Source of the DNA: Primulina eburnea
Lineage: Eukaryota; Streptophyta; Magnoliopsida; Lamiales; Gesneriaceae
Direction of reading: 5' to 3'
Length of the DNA: 64,000 bases
NCBI RefSeq assembly: GCF_022965805.1
Contig: NC_133105.1
Coordinates: forward strand, 2,914,001 to 2,978,000
The position numbers were made by a program, and so were the translations under genes. Under the pieces are notes generated by a model. The model searched no databases. It was not told where the DNA came from and saw nothing but the letters and a program-made list of their open reading frames with translations. Positions 1 to 11,250 of this stretch are shown here, in pieces (within the stretch, counting starts at the first letter, position 1; the number at the start of each line of letters is the position of its first letter).

Positions 1-244
1 CAAAAAATTCGATTTGGTTCAAATCTAAATCTACTTATTGTGTTTACTATTGGGGGTACCATAATTTTTTCTTTGAACAAAAATTTCAGTTGTGAACTGC
101 TATTAAGCTCCTAGTCACGGTATGACAGTTTTAACTCGCGACTTGCAAGAACATTAGCAAAGAAAGTGTTGTGGACACTTGGTGGCATCCGGAATGTTTT
201 CGAGTGCTCTAGCATTCTCTTGAAGGAGAGTGTTCAAGAGAAAT

Positions 245-407
245 TGAAGAGAGACTTGAAGGTTCTAGGTTCGTGCTGAATGACCTAGATCATTGTGGAC
301 AAAACTTGAAAAATCTAGGTTCAAGTGGAATAACCTAAAATGTTATGGAAAATTTTGAATCTAGAAGCTTTCGGAACAATCTAGCAAGCATGTGGAGATT
401 TGAAGGA
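245..407. repeat. Degenerate tandem repeat, ~48-bp unit, ~3 copies
   Basis: Three successive segments share the layout CTAGGTTC/CTAGAAGC, then a GAATGACCTAGAT-like or GAATAACCTAAAA-like core, then a TGTGGA or TATGGA element followed by TTGAA. The units start near 262, 314 and 360. The copies are diverged with small indels. This may be sub-repeat structure within an old LTR or satellite fragment. The repeat is read directly from the sequence; its origin is inference. Confidence 0.45.
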
Positions 408-775
408 AGACCTAAATGATCTAAGGACTCTCAGATGTAGTGTAGATGTAGGGACTTGATATCCACCAACTTGAAAGATCTAGATAGTGTAGAAGACTTA
501 TATATAGAATGTAGGAGATCATCATTTGTAATTCATTCAATAATTCAAAAACTTAATAATTCATCGTTCTCTCAGTCAAGTATTGAACTCTCTCTCTCTA
601 CAAATTCTACAATGTCACTTGTATATAAGGAAATGTAACATATTTGCATCAGTAATTCTTTGTTTTTGTTAGATACATAAAAATATAAGATTTTAGCGAA
701 GCGTTAGAAATCGAAAATTTTCCATTTCATAAATGTCAACCACAGTCTAAATCCTAGTTTGCAGTATATCATTTG

Positions 776-957
776 ACAAAAACTTGTGTGAGACGGTCTC
801 ACAGGTCGTATTTGTGAGACGGATCTCTTATTTGGGTCATCCATTAAAAAGTATTACTTTTTATGCTAAAAGTATTACTTTTTATTGTGAATATGGGTAG
901 AGTTGACCCGTCTCACAGATTATGATCCGTGAGACGGTCTAACATGAGACTCACTCA
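776..957 (+). repeat. MITE-like repeat, GAGACGGTCTC family, copy 1
   Basis: Begins with CAAAAACTTGTGTGAGACGG and ends with a second GTGAGACGGTCTAACATGAG-like segment, so both ends carry the near-palindrome GTGAGACGGTCTCAC. The middle holds the family's TTGGGTCATCCAT, two ATTACTTTTTAT blocks and GTTGACCCGTCTCAC. About 180 bp. Other copies lie at 4504, 5995, 16743, 22103, 30162 and 44627. No coding capacity, so a non-autonomous element is likely. Confidence 0.75.
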
Positions 958-3071
958 TGTCATTTTTATACTTAAATTTTAAGAGTCTTATTTGAATTAT
1001 GTTATAAATAAAAGGGAGAATAAAAAATTAGGCATGATATGGTTTAAAGCAACTAATATTTAATTAAACGACATAGAAATGGTATGGTATCATGATATGG
1101 GGCAATCAAATATTTATATTTATTTAAAGAAACGTGAGGATTCTTACTAACACTTTCCACCACAAAACAACTCATAAAATATGACCCACAAATCGTGCTT
1201 CGAACAGCTCGATTAGATTTGGTGCATGGCAACTCTATTTTTAAAATAACATATTATATGCTTTATGAAAAATATGTGACTTTGAACTTTGCACCAAGTA
1301 ATTTATTTTGAACCAACAAGGATATTTATCCTACACAGTTGTAAATCCATTTACAACATTTCGAAATTAAATTCTAATTACTAATTATACAGCAATGATG
1401 TCAAAATTAATTTAAAAGATTGTGCACCTAGGTGGATCCATTTCATATCGGACCGTTATTGAACATAATGGAAGAAGTCGTGAGGCTTGACTCAAGAACA
1501 ATGTATATTTGGTATATTAGGTATACGAGTCGATACATAATAATCCTCATATATATGATGGATTTTTCCATATTAAATATCAGGAAAAATTGTTTATTTA
1601 ATCATTTAAGTTACGTTGTTTAATGTTTCGTCTTCTAACTTGTCAAAATTGAAACTTAGTACTATGACTTTACTTTTATTTGATTTTTTCTAATATCGCA
1701 TCATCATTTTTCAGTGTTACAACAATATTTTCGGCTCCACATCATCGCTCGACAAAAATGATAAAAAAAAATCTCAAAAAAACCCCAAAAAGAAGAAGAA
1801 GAAGTTAGAGGACGAAAATTGAAAGCATACAATTTATTGGGCGAATTTGACAATTGTTCTTAAATATAGTATTATTCGTATAAGACGGATTATGAATTAA
1901 ATCTCACATCTAACATAACTGTAGATCCGTAACATGATAGATAAATATTAAAATGACATTCTTTCATTTAGAGTTGTGCATGTTAATATATATGGTTCTA
2001 TCTCAAAGAATATATTTTCCCAGTCATGAGACAATCCTAATAAAGAACATGACATCTACACGATATCAACATAAATGCTTGAGATCTTTCCTCGTATATT
2101 TCATTATTTGATAGATATTTTACTAAATAAGAAATCGTATGGATTCGTATAAATTAATTGTGTTTTTAGATATCACCTAGATTATTATTTTTTTCAAAAA
2201 AATATACTCATTAATTTCAATACATCACATTGTTGACATGTGTTAATCCAATGTAACTATCCTAAATTTGGAGCAATTTGAACCAAAATTATCATCACAA
2301 TGAATATTTTTTAAAAAAAAAAAATTCTCGTTCCTCGATTCTTTGATGTTTTTCACTAATTTTTATGATTATTTGATTTTTTTCACTAATTTTTTTTTTA
2401 ATATCTGCAATCTTCTTCTTTTGTTTAAGAAAATCAGTGATGGTAAATACTACATATTAATAATGTAGAGCTTAAAAAAACAATTGATATCGTAAATATT
2501 TGCATCATTAATATCAATTTATTTGCATATATTTAAAATATAAATCAGATTGAGTATTGCTTTGTGAATATAACATGAGATAATTATATTCATGTACCTA
2601 ATCCGAATGCAACTATTCTGAAATTAAAGTTAAGATTATGTTATTAATACTTAATTAAAAATCATATCATACTAAATAAATTCAAAAATGGATCAATCCG
2701 TAAATTTTTAGCCGACTTTTTAGGAAAATATAATATATAGACACTCCTTGAAATGGAAAAAGAAAAAGGAAAAAAATCTAATAAATGATACAAAGCCAAC
2801 GCCCATATAATTGTCAAAAGCAAAAAAATAATAATTGCATAGAAAAATCAGAGACGATCACATTCAAGTCATCGGATTTCTTCGATAGGCAAGAATATAA
2901 TAAGAGGTATTTCATCAAACTGTAAACGCAATGAATCACATAAATCTGCACAAAATCTGATCCAGCGATGTTGCAATAATACATCACTGAAACTAAAGTC
3001 TTGACAGCTTAAAAGGCCCGGCATCTGAATATTCCATAGCCAGAAGTTTTCAAGAAATTTCATTACACAAT

Positions 3072-5750
3072 ATGGGAAGCAATTATTTTGGAGAAGGAAA
3101 TCGTAGCCATGAAAGAGGGTTCTCTTCTTCTTCATCAAGAAAAGGCAAAAAGAACGGTTCGGATAAGCCGAAACAGCCACAGAGAGGACTCGGGGTTGCT
3201 CAGCTTGAGAAGATTAGGTTACACAGTGAATTGGGTCCAAATTATCCTCCTCCTGCCCATAACCCTTATGCACAGAGTTTCAGCCAGGTTTTTAAATGTC
3301 TATTGTAAATTGTAATCGTTTCTGCTGATTTAAAATATTTTTTCTCCCTTTTATTTTAGTAATCTTTTGATGATTCATTGATGAGAGATGGATTCATATG
3401 CTTTGCTGATGATTTAAACCAGGAGGATATGAGATCACGAAGCTCGTATACATCGTCGTCTTCCCCTCCTCCTTATGGCTTTCCGGGAGCTCATGGAGTC
3501 AGGGTACAACCATTTGCTGACATGAGATTTATTCGATTCATATAATCACTAGTTATTATATTTTGAAATATATGTAAATTAGGATTCCGTAAGATTTTCG
3601 TGCAATATAATATAATTAGGAGATTTTTGACTTGATACTGGAGATGATTTAGCAGGTGGATTTGATCGTGTTTGTGATCTATGAGAATTATTTTAACATG
3701 ATAAAGATCACAAACACGATCAAATAAAAAAAAAAATTGAACTGTCTATATTATCTTGTAGCCCTAGGGTCGAAAATTCTATCCAATATTTTAGGAGAAA
3801 TAAGATTATGACTCTTCAACAAACAAATTTTACGGTATTTCTAATTGTATAGATTTTCCTCCTTATTTAGATGCACAAAATTGTTGTCTCATTGAACAAC
3901 GATAGTATTTAAGGTTTTATTTTTCTATTTCAGCTACCATACTGTATTTTGGGTTTAGGTATCATAGATGGATATAAACTAATTCTATGTTTGCCTAAAT
4001 GCTTTTACTTGTCCCTATATTGAATGATGCTTCGCCGGCACAAGAGTCGTTTCATCCATCTAGTTATCATGAATCGTTGCATCAACGAGCATAACACATT
4101 TCAGTCTTTCATATGATAAATGTATCCCCCTTCGAGAATTTTGGGTTTGTTGCAAGTATTAGCTTTAGAAATACTATGATTATTCATGTAGCAGGTACCA
4201 TGAAAACAAATTATAATTGATTTAATGAGATATTCATAATGTCAGAGTCTGTATTAGTTCATACTTCCATATGCATGTCTTGATATTTGGGGCATGCATA
4301 TGACTAATGGCAGCATCAACAAGGTAGCATTCCATGTCGATTATTGGCACTACATAGACAAAACCAAAACAACACCAATTGTCGTTCGCTCATAGCGTGG
4401 GGATACATTATTCAATAGAGGGGCAAGTAAAAGCATTTAATCAAATATAGAATTAGTTTATATTCATCCATAATACATGCCTCAAATAATCCAAATTACA
4501 AAGGCAAAAACTTATGTGAGACGGTCTCACGGATCGTATTGGTGAAACGAATATTTTATTTGGGTCATCCATGAAAAAATATTATTTTTATGCTAAGAGT
4601 ATTACTTTTTATTGTGAATATCCGTAGGGTTGACTCGTCTCACATAGACTCACTCAATTACAAAATATATGATAGCTTAAATCTTATCATCATTTAGATT
4701 TTTTTGTTCAATGAGACAACAATTTTGTGTATCTAGACAAGGAAGCAAATCTATAGATTTAGAAATACTCTTATCGTCATTTAGATTTTTTTGTTCAATG
4801 AGACAACGATTTTGTGTATCTAGATAAGGAAGCAAATCTATAGATTTAGAAATATCGGCCGCCTTAATCTCAACTTCAATTCTCCTATAATCTTGGATAG
4901 AACTCTTGAACTCTAGGTTACAAGATCATATAGACATTCAAAATTTGTAACGTTTGTTTGTACATTTTTAATCAAGTAAATTTGATGATTTAATCTTCCA
5001 AACATATTCTTATTTCAGACGCCCTTCCAAGATTCAGATAGGGCAAATATCAGATACGGAGAATCCCAACAAGGCCATGTCGCCAGGTTTGTTTGTACAT
5101 TTTTAACTTACGTTATTTATCTAATCAATTAACATTCATTAATCTCTGTTATATCCCATTTTACAATCAATTCCTGTAATCTTTTGTTGTGTTTTTGCTT
5201 AAACGTGATGGAAACACGAAGAACGTACTTATGGAAATATAAAGAATCAAATGTGACATAGTATTATTACACTCACACTTGGACGACGACACATCAAATA
5301 TATCGGTTCTTGTTAAATCGTTCGAGATCTATTTATTTTCTTGTATATTTATGTTCTTTGTTCTTGCAAAAAATATTATGTCTAGAATTCATGCAACTAA
5401 TTATAAACAATATTATTTGAACTAAACAGATGGCCACCAGGCAATGCAGGCGTAGAACACCTACATTTTGTGCAGCCAAGCATGACTACAAGATCTTTCT
5501 TGGATCCCAATATTGAGGTACTACGTTGCATTGGAACTTATATTATTAATGGAAAAAAAGAAAAAGAAAGAAACATAATTTAATATGGAAACAACATTCA
5601 ATTATTTATTGATTATTACCATCGTCGTGATATCTATAGCGACCATACAATATGAATGACGAGAAAGACCGGGGCGATTCGTTGGCCTACAGCAACAAAA
5701 ATTCTGAATCCAGTGGCTCTCAGGACATAGATTTGGAGCTCAGGCTGTGA
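3072..5750 (+). CDS. SPEAR/TIE-type (SPOROCYTELESS-like) EAR-motif protein
   Basis: Predicted transcriptional adaptor/repressor of the SPL/NZZ-SPEAR-TIE family. These nuclear proteins bridge TCP transcription factors to TOPLESS co-repressors through a C-terminal EAR motif. Exons are 3072-3287, 3423-3503, 5019-5086, 5430-5517 and 5640-5750. All introns are GT..AG, phases join cleanly and the product is 187 aa. The N-terminus holds a Ser-rich stretch, then the family signature KPKQPQRGLGVAQLEKIRLH (about residues 34-53). The C-terminus ends DIDLELRL, an LxLxL EAR motif at the last five residues. The 1.5-kb second intron contains a foldback element, a perfect hairpin and a short dispersed repeat. 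Family membership is well supported; whether it is the SPL/NZZ orthologue or a TIE/SPEAR paralogue cannot be told here. Exons 2-4 have no strong family motif and rest on splice sites and frame. Confidence 0.85.
3661..3724. repeat. Perfect 20-bp inverted repeat (hairpin)
   Basis: The arm TTTGATCGTGTTTGTGATCT at 3661-3680 is exactly complementary to 3705-3724, separated by a 24-nt AT-rich loop. It lies in intron 2 of the SPEAR-like gene, just upstream of the larger foldback element. It could form an RNA hairpin in the pre-mRNA or be the relic of a tiny MITE. No TA or longer target duplication was recognised. Confidence 0.85.
3735..4946. mobile_element. Foldback (long inverted-repeat) transposon in SPEAR intron 2
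   Basis: The left arm, about 3735-4035, pairs with the right arm, about 4390-4946, in inverted orientation. Outer ends share TGTCTATATNATCTTGTA. Further in, TCTATCCAA/TTTAGGAGAA, TTGTTGTCTCATTGAACAA and TAAATGCTTTTACTTG all have complementary partners on the other side. The right arm is longer because a segment of about 83 bp is tandemly duplicated (near 4685-4768 and 4770-4853) and a GAGACGGTCTC repeat is inserted at 4504-4657. The unpaired middle shows no coding frame. A non-autonomous foldback/MITE of unknown superfamily; target duplication not resolved. Confidence 0.7.
4504..4657 (+). repeat. MITE-like repeat, GAGACGGTCTC family, copy 2
   Basis: Same order of blocks as copy 1: CAAAAACTTATGTGAGACGG, TTGGGTCATCCATGAAAAAA, GTATTACTTTTTATTGTGAA, GTTGACTCGTCTCACA. 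The right end lacks one of the two terminal palindromes. It is nested inside the right arm of the foldback element in SPEAR intron 2, so it inserted after that element. Confidence 0.75.
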
Positions 5751-7547
5751 TCATTTAGAGAGAAACTACTGGATGTTCATCAATCATCGACTCACGATAG
5801 CTGTTCATATATTTTCTTGTTGGTGTCTATTCCAATTTCGAAATGTAGAATATGAATTTGCACTGACTGCAGAAACAAAAACAAATTGCATTGTTTGGGC
5901 TGGAGAGATTGCCACATTGTGCTTGAAATTTGAGGTATGATTATGATGTTGGCGTACCGTTTTCTCGTACTCAATGAACAACAGAAGTTTAAATTTTTAT
6001 GCTAATAGTATTACTTTTTAATGTGAATATGAGTAGAGTTGACCCGTTTCACATATTATGATCCGTGAGACGGTCTCACATGAGACTCACTCATATTTAT
6101 TTATGTTTTAAATTAAATAAATGTTATATTTAATTATTACATTAATTATTAATTAATTAATATATTATAAACTCTTCTACAATATTCCATGGGAATTTTG
6201 CACTTATTACTACTATTAATTGGTTATTTAATTAGTAAATTCTAAATTTATTAAATAAATAATTAAGAATTCGTTATAACTCTGATCGGTAATCAGATAT
6301 CACCGGTGTATCGAGTGTGCAAATCTCGTTCATATAGTGAAAAATGAAATTTTCAAATGATAAAATTTCTACTGATCTATTTTTTGCATTTGTGAGTTTT
6401 GTGAACACATTCACTATATTGGGTGCAATAATTATCCCTGCTTGGTAGAGTAATTGAACTGTGGTGCTTGAGCTGCTGTGCGGTGTAATTTGTTTGATCT
6501 ATATCAAACTACACTCGTTTTAGAATATACAAAACGTTTCTTAATGAGTTTCATGATATGAAGCATGTGGAGAGCCATTTCAAGATCTCGTGTTCCCTAA
6601 TTATGATCGATTTTCTGTTTCTGGAAATTGATTATCATGTTTGTTAATTTCTTATATATAATTATAAAGCAAACTTCGATTTCGAATACGTATGATTTAA
6701 TATACAATTTGTAAATTTGGAGATTTGTTTGGATAATCAAATCTCTCATCCTAAGACCTCGTGAACTTGAGAGCATGACAACTAAATTTATTTTATATAT
6801 GTTTTTTTTATTCCCGGTGATCTTCTTCAAGAGATTCTAAAACATTTAAAAAAATATATTATATGAGTTGATCTCACATATCAATTTTGTGAGACAGATC
6901 TCCGACTTTATCCAACTCATTGAAAAAATTATTTTTTATTTCAAAAATAATTTTTTCTCTGCAAATATAGAGCAGATCGACAAATTTTACGACTATAGAG
7001 ATGTCATAACATCGTCTAAAAAAATTTGTTCTCGAAACATTAATCAAGTTTCTTATTAGTTCCAACATTCATGATTACTTTGTGTTATGATTGAGATTTG
7101 GAAGGTGTATTTATTTATATTTTAGTAGACGTCCCTTTTAAAATGTACCAACTTTATGAAACAAGTTTAGAAAAGTTTATTGACTTACCCTTTTCTTCTT
7201 GGGGGAAATCTTTTTACGTTTACAGTATTCTTAAATTTGATCACTTCTCAACAATATTTCATCACTATATAATATAATAATTTTAATATATTACACGTTG
7301 AAATTTAAAAACTAATCTAATTTTAATATATTACAAAACTTTTGTTTAATTCAAAAGCCCACGTAAACGATAAATTTAACGTCACGATTCAATTAGTCAG
7401 GCTATCAATTTTTTAGATATTGTTTCTTACTGTTGATAATCATAAGATGGAAAAACCTCCGATTTATAAAAAAATCATCGTTAAATTAAACTTGCCTTCC
7501 AAAATCTAAGTTTACCGTTTACCCCTCGACTCGTTCTCATTTACCAC
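5751..7547. other. Intergenic region between SPEAR-like gene and oxidase pseudogene
   Basis: The start is probably SPEAR 3' UTR. Then comes a half copy of the GAGACGGTCTC repeat (5995-6095, listed separately) and AT-rich DNA. At about 6863-6905 there is a weak, very decayed resemblance to the same repeat (TGTGAGACAGATCT). No coding frame with recognisable homology is seen. Confidence 0.5.
5995..6095 (+). repeat. MITE-like repeat, GAGACGGTCTC family, partial copy 3
   Basis: Only the right half is present: TTTTTATGCTAATAGTATTA, GTTGACCCGTTTCACA, then GATCCGTGAGACGGTCTCAC and ATGAGACTCACTC. The left palindrome and the TCATCCAT block are missing, so this copy is truncated. It lies about 245 bp past the stop codon of the SPEAR-like gene. 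Confidence 0.7.
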
Positions 7548-7555
7548 TATAAAAA
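7548..7555 (+). promoter_or_regulatory. Candidate TATA box of the oxidase pseudogene
   Basis: TATAAAAA lies 37 bp upstream of the first ATG (7592), leaving room for a transcription start near 7580 and a very short leader. It suggests the locus still has its promoter although the reading frame is broken. Confidence 0.5.
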
Positions 7556-7591
7556 TCCCATGCAATCAAAGATCAAGGCAACAAGAGCAAA

Positions 7592-10284
7592 ATGAGGCAA
7601 CCCTTTGAAGCTCCTTCAATGGCTAATTTGCTGAAAACTCTAGTTCTTTTTTCTCTATTCATCGGCTGCACCACCCCACGGACTTCATCCGTTAACCATT
7701 ATGGAAGCGATGGCACCACCGGCGAAAATCGTCCCGAAGAAGACGGTCCTAACGACCACAAATATCCATCTTTGTTTCCGAATCTCCGGTTTCCATTCTT
7801 ACCAGTTTTTTGGGAACAGTGTGGAAACCTGGAAAATGCCAAGATGACGAACTAGAAAATGCTGCCACTGAAGAAGGCGAACTAGATGTCGAATTCCTAG
7901 GTTCATGGATGATTCATTCGGAGGATCCCGGGGTTTGTGCAATACATATAGAATTGTTACCTAATAACAATGCTGCTTGGTACGATACAACAAAACTTGG
8001 TTTGTCTGACATAGAATCTAATCATAGGAGATGCAAGCCACGGGTTAGGGGAAAAAAGAATGATCCGATGCAGGATTGCACTGCGCATGCCATATAATAT
8101 GATGTGGAGACGGCTGAAATTAGAACCTTAAAGGTTTGATATATGCTTTGTTTTGTGTGTGTGAGATTTGATATTGCATGCATGCACGAGAGAATCTAGG
8201 CTTTCGTACAGGATCATGAGAATAATTTGATGTTTTTTAATGTGAAAATGTAATTTTTTTGCAAAACTCGTGTGCCAGATTTGAACATTTTTTTACTGGA
8301 GGAGGCCTTGCATGCAACATTGAGTTAAAGTGGTCGATGTTTTGGTTCATATAATTTTGAATGCGATCAAAATAAACTGTGGTGTCTTGCTTCATAACTA
8401 TTTTCGAAAACAAACTATTACTGAGATCGACATCGGAGGTGGCCCAAACCTAGGTTGTGACGCTTCTTGATGAGTACACAATTAAGACTTGAAGTTCGTT
8501 TACATAGTACGAGAAAGACAATTATAAAGAATGAGACTAAAGCAACTTTTTTAGATTATATTCTTTAATATAGCAATAGCATCAACATGACAATAACATT
8601 ACAAAGCGATATAGGCATTTATCCCATCCATCAACCGAGAAAGACACCTACGTTACACTAACAGGAATATATATTTCTTAATTTTATTGATATTTCTCTC
8701 TCAGCATGAGTATGTAGCAATTTATGTAATAGTGCTCGTTTCTATCAAAGCATTTGAAAAAAATTAAACACGAAATATTCTATTTACAACGATATAAAAG
8801 GCAAATAAGATTAGCTTCAAATTTTTTATTTTTAAATTGACGAGAAATTAGGAAAGATGTGGTCTGTGGATATCTACTTCGCACAATAATATTTTTTGAA
8901 CTTTTGACTCAATTTCATAAATAATTCAGATGGACTCCGATCCATGGTGCTCCCTCCGGAGCCCTGTCCCCGAAAGGCGCCCTCATCTCCACTGGTGTCA
9001 ACCAGGATGGTTTCCAAAGCATCCGAATCCTTGAGCCCTGCGAATTCTGCGATTTTAAAGAAAACCATAAGGCTCTGATTGGCAGCAGATGGTATGCAAC
9101 CCAACATGCCCTCGAAAATGGCAGCTTCGTCCTAATCGGTGGCCGTGCCTCACACAACTATGAAATCTTCTCCCCTGACCCGATTGATCAATCTTCGACG
9201 ACAATGTTCGGACTCCCTCTCCTAGCCGAAACAAACGAAAGGGGAGAAAGCAATCTCTACCCTTTTGTAAACCTCCTCCCAGATGGAAACCTCTTCGTTA
9301 TTGCAAACTAAAAATCCATCACTCTCATGAACCCATATACGGGAGAAACAGTTCGCGAGCTCCCGGACTTGCCGGGCGGGACAAGAAACTACCCGCCATC
9401 AGGTATGTCGGCCCCTTCTCCCAATCAACCTCAATGAAAATGACGATCGATGAGAGTAAACTCGAGGTTGAAGTGATTGTCTGTGGAGGAAACACTCGTG
9501 ATTCTTTCTTTTATTCCGATATGACACGCCCAAGAAAATTCTTTGACGCTTTTAAAGACTGTGGAAGGCTTAATCTGAACAAGAAAGGGTCTAACTGGGA
9601 GAAAGAAGACATGCCCTCGCCTCGGGTTATGGGGGATTTGCTGCTGCTTCCAACTGGAGATGTGCTGATTATCAATGGCGCCAAGGCAGGTACTTCTGCA
9701 TTGAATGCAGCAAATATTCCTAATCTGAACCCAGTATTGTATTCTCCTAACAAAAAACAGGGTCAACAGTTTAAAGAGTTGGCCCCATCAAAGATTGCTC
9801 GTATGTATCACTCGTCTTCTGCTGTTTTACCGGATGGGCAGATTCTTGTAGCTGGAAGAAACACAAATCCCTATTACATGCACAATAAAGCTGACGATCC
9901 GGCCATCATAATATACCCCACCGATCTTCGAGTGCAGAAATTTACGCCACCGTACTTGGCTCCCGCGCTAAAGAACATCGCCTGGTGATAGTTGAAGATT
10001 ATTCTGACAAGAAACTTAAGTATAGGGATGAATTTAATATTCACGTTCAATCAAGTGCAGGAGAAATTGATTATAACAAGATTAAGGTTACAATGTACTC
10101 ACCGCCTTTTACAACCCATGGCTACTCGATAAATCAGAGGCTTCTGATTTTGAAGAAAACTGGCGATGGTGAAATTACCGTGGTTGCTCCACTGTCTGGA
10201 AGGCTTGCTCCTCCGGGATACTATCTTCTCTTTGTTGTTCACCAGGATGTGCCTAGCCGTGGAATGTGGGTGAATATTGACTAG
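7592..10284 (+). pseudogene. Glyoxal/galactose-oxidase-like (aldehyde oxidase GLOX) pseudogene
   Basis: Intact relatives are secreted copper-radical oxidases with a kelch propeller and a C-terminal DUF1929 domain. A signal-peptide-like start (MANLLKTLVLFSLFIG) is followed by family blocks: WCSSGALSPKG with the cofactor Cys (near 8943, read after removing one extra C), RWYATQ (about 9086), LPGGTRNYPPSGMSA (about 9370), LEVEVIVCGGN, RMYHSSSAVLPDG with the Tyr-His ligand pair (about 9800) and TTHGYSINQR with the ligand His (about 10120). The frame is broken repeatedly: a shift between 7820 and 7855, TAA at 8095 and at 9309, a one-base shift near 8951, shifts near 9414-9450 and a shift near 9972. 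The 796-bp gap at 8134-8929 has GT..AG ends and may be an intron. The order of domains is complete, so decay looks recent. The stops are substitutions, which argues against simple indel errors as the only cause. Confidence 0.85.
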
Positions 10285-11250
10285 AAAACCTTTGTATCTT
10301 TAAAATATGCTGTGTCTAACAAGAAACACAGAAATCTCACTGGTTGTTCACCGCACTTGATTCAAAAAATTAATTTGATTCTTTAACTACATTATGTTGT
10401 TCAAAATAGGACGAGCTAGGAATACAATATTTACTGCACACTGCACACTGCACACTGCCGAGGTGGAGCATGCCGGTTAAAATTATCTCAAAGAAAGCTA
10501 GGATGACTGTTTATCACATATGAACTCTCTATAAAGATAGATACATGACAGATATACAATCTGTTTAGTAAAGAATGCAAACCACATGTTACCGAAAATT
10601 TACATGAATGTTTGTTTGCCATGGGAGAACAAAAGCAAAATTGCAAATACCATCCTTTGTTTTGGGAAATTTTTTATTACAAGTGTTCTGTTCAAAGAAC
10701 TTTTATATTTCGTTTCGAACCAAAATTACAAGAACTTTCATATTGAGAGATCTCAATAATTATTTTTTCTAGAAATTACTTTGAAATTTTTACAACAAAA
10801 CCTTTTAATTTTATTTGCTTACAAATAGTAAGATTTCGGTGGGGGAGATGATGATAATAATAATAATTAAAAATTAATTTTAAAAAAAATTAATTATAAA
10901 TTATAACGGTGTCGACTCAATTTGAACTCGATCGAACTCTTGAACGAGAGTTATTGTACACCAGCGAACTTGGGAGTAATTTTGAAGTATGATATTATAT
11001 TTCATGATATAGAATAAAATTATTTCTTCAGTGTTATATATTATTATTATTATTATACAAAAATGTAACCTAAATGTAAAAAATAATATGTATCAATAAT
11101 TTATAAATAGGTATTTTTGAGACAAAATCAAGTTGTGAATAAAATGATATGAATATCTATCAACTTTTGAGTTCATCTGGGACAAGGTAGGTGACCAAAA
11201 TATAACACAGGCCTGTTTTGTAATAAGCTTTCATTCCAAGCCTTCATTTT
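10285..11250. other. Intergenic region, convergent gene ends
   Basis: Lies between the 3' end of the oxidase pseudogene and the 3' end of the methyltransferase gene on the other strand. It holds a (GCACACT)3 mini-repeat near 10437-10457 and AT-rich sequence with ATA/TTA runs near 10855 and 11040. No gene is seen. Confidence 0.5.

Larger units (their letters stand above)
1..3071. other. AT-rich intergenic DNA
   Basis: No gene is recognised here. Positions about 200-410 contain a degenerate tandem repeat and 776-957 a copy of the short GAGACGGTCTC repeat; both are listed separately. The rest is AT-rich with homopolymer runs, and the short open frames in it are unlike any family I know. The first 650 bases could be the remnant of an LTR retrotransposon, because a purine-rich stretch and a poly-pyrimidine/TATA-like stretch near 590-630 resemble LTR parts. 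No matching LTR partner is visible, so this stays a guess. Confidence 0.5.

Noticed and set aside
1..650. A defined LTR retrotransposon at the left edge
   Set aside because: Composition is suggestive, but no paired LTR, primer site or coding domain is visible within the window.
2869..3180. Open frame of about 100 codons on the minus strand overlapping SPEAR exon 1
   Set aside because: It is antisense to a well-supported exon, and its translation has no family motif.
6863..6960. Possible further copy of the GAGACGGTCTC repeat
   Set aside because: Only TGTGAGACAGATCT and a loose AT-rich match remain; too weak to claim as a copy.
8134..8929. Transposon insertion inside the oxidase pseudogene
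   Set aside because: No terminal repeats or target duplication; GT..AG ends that restore the protein alignment make an intron the simpler reading.
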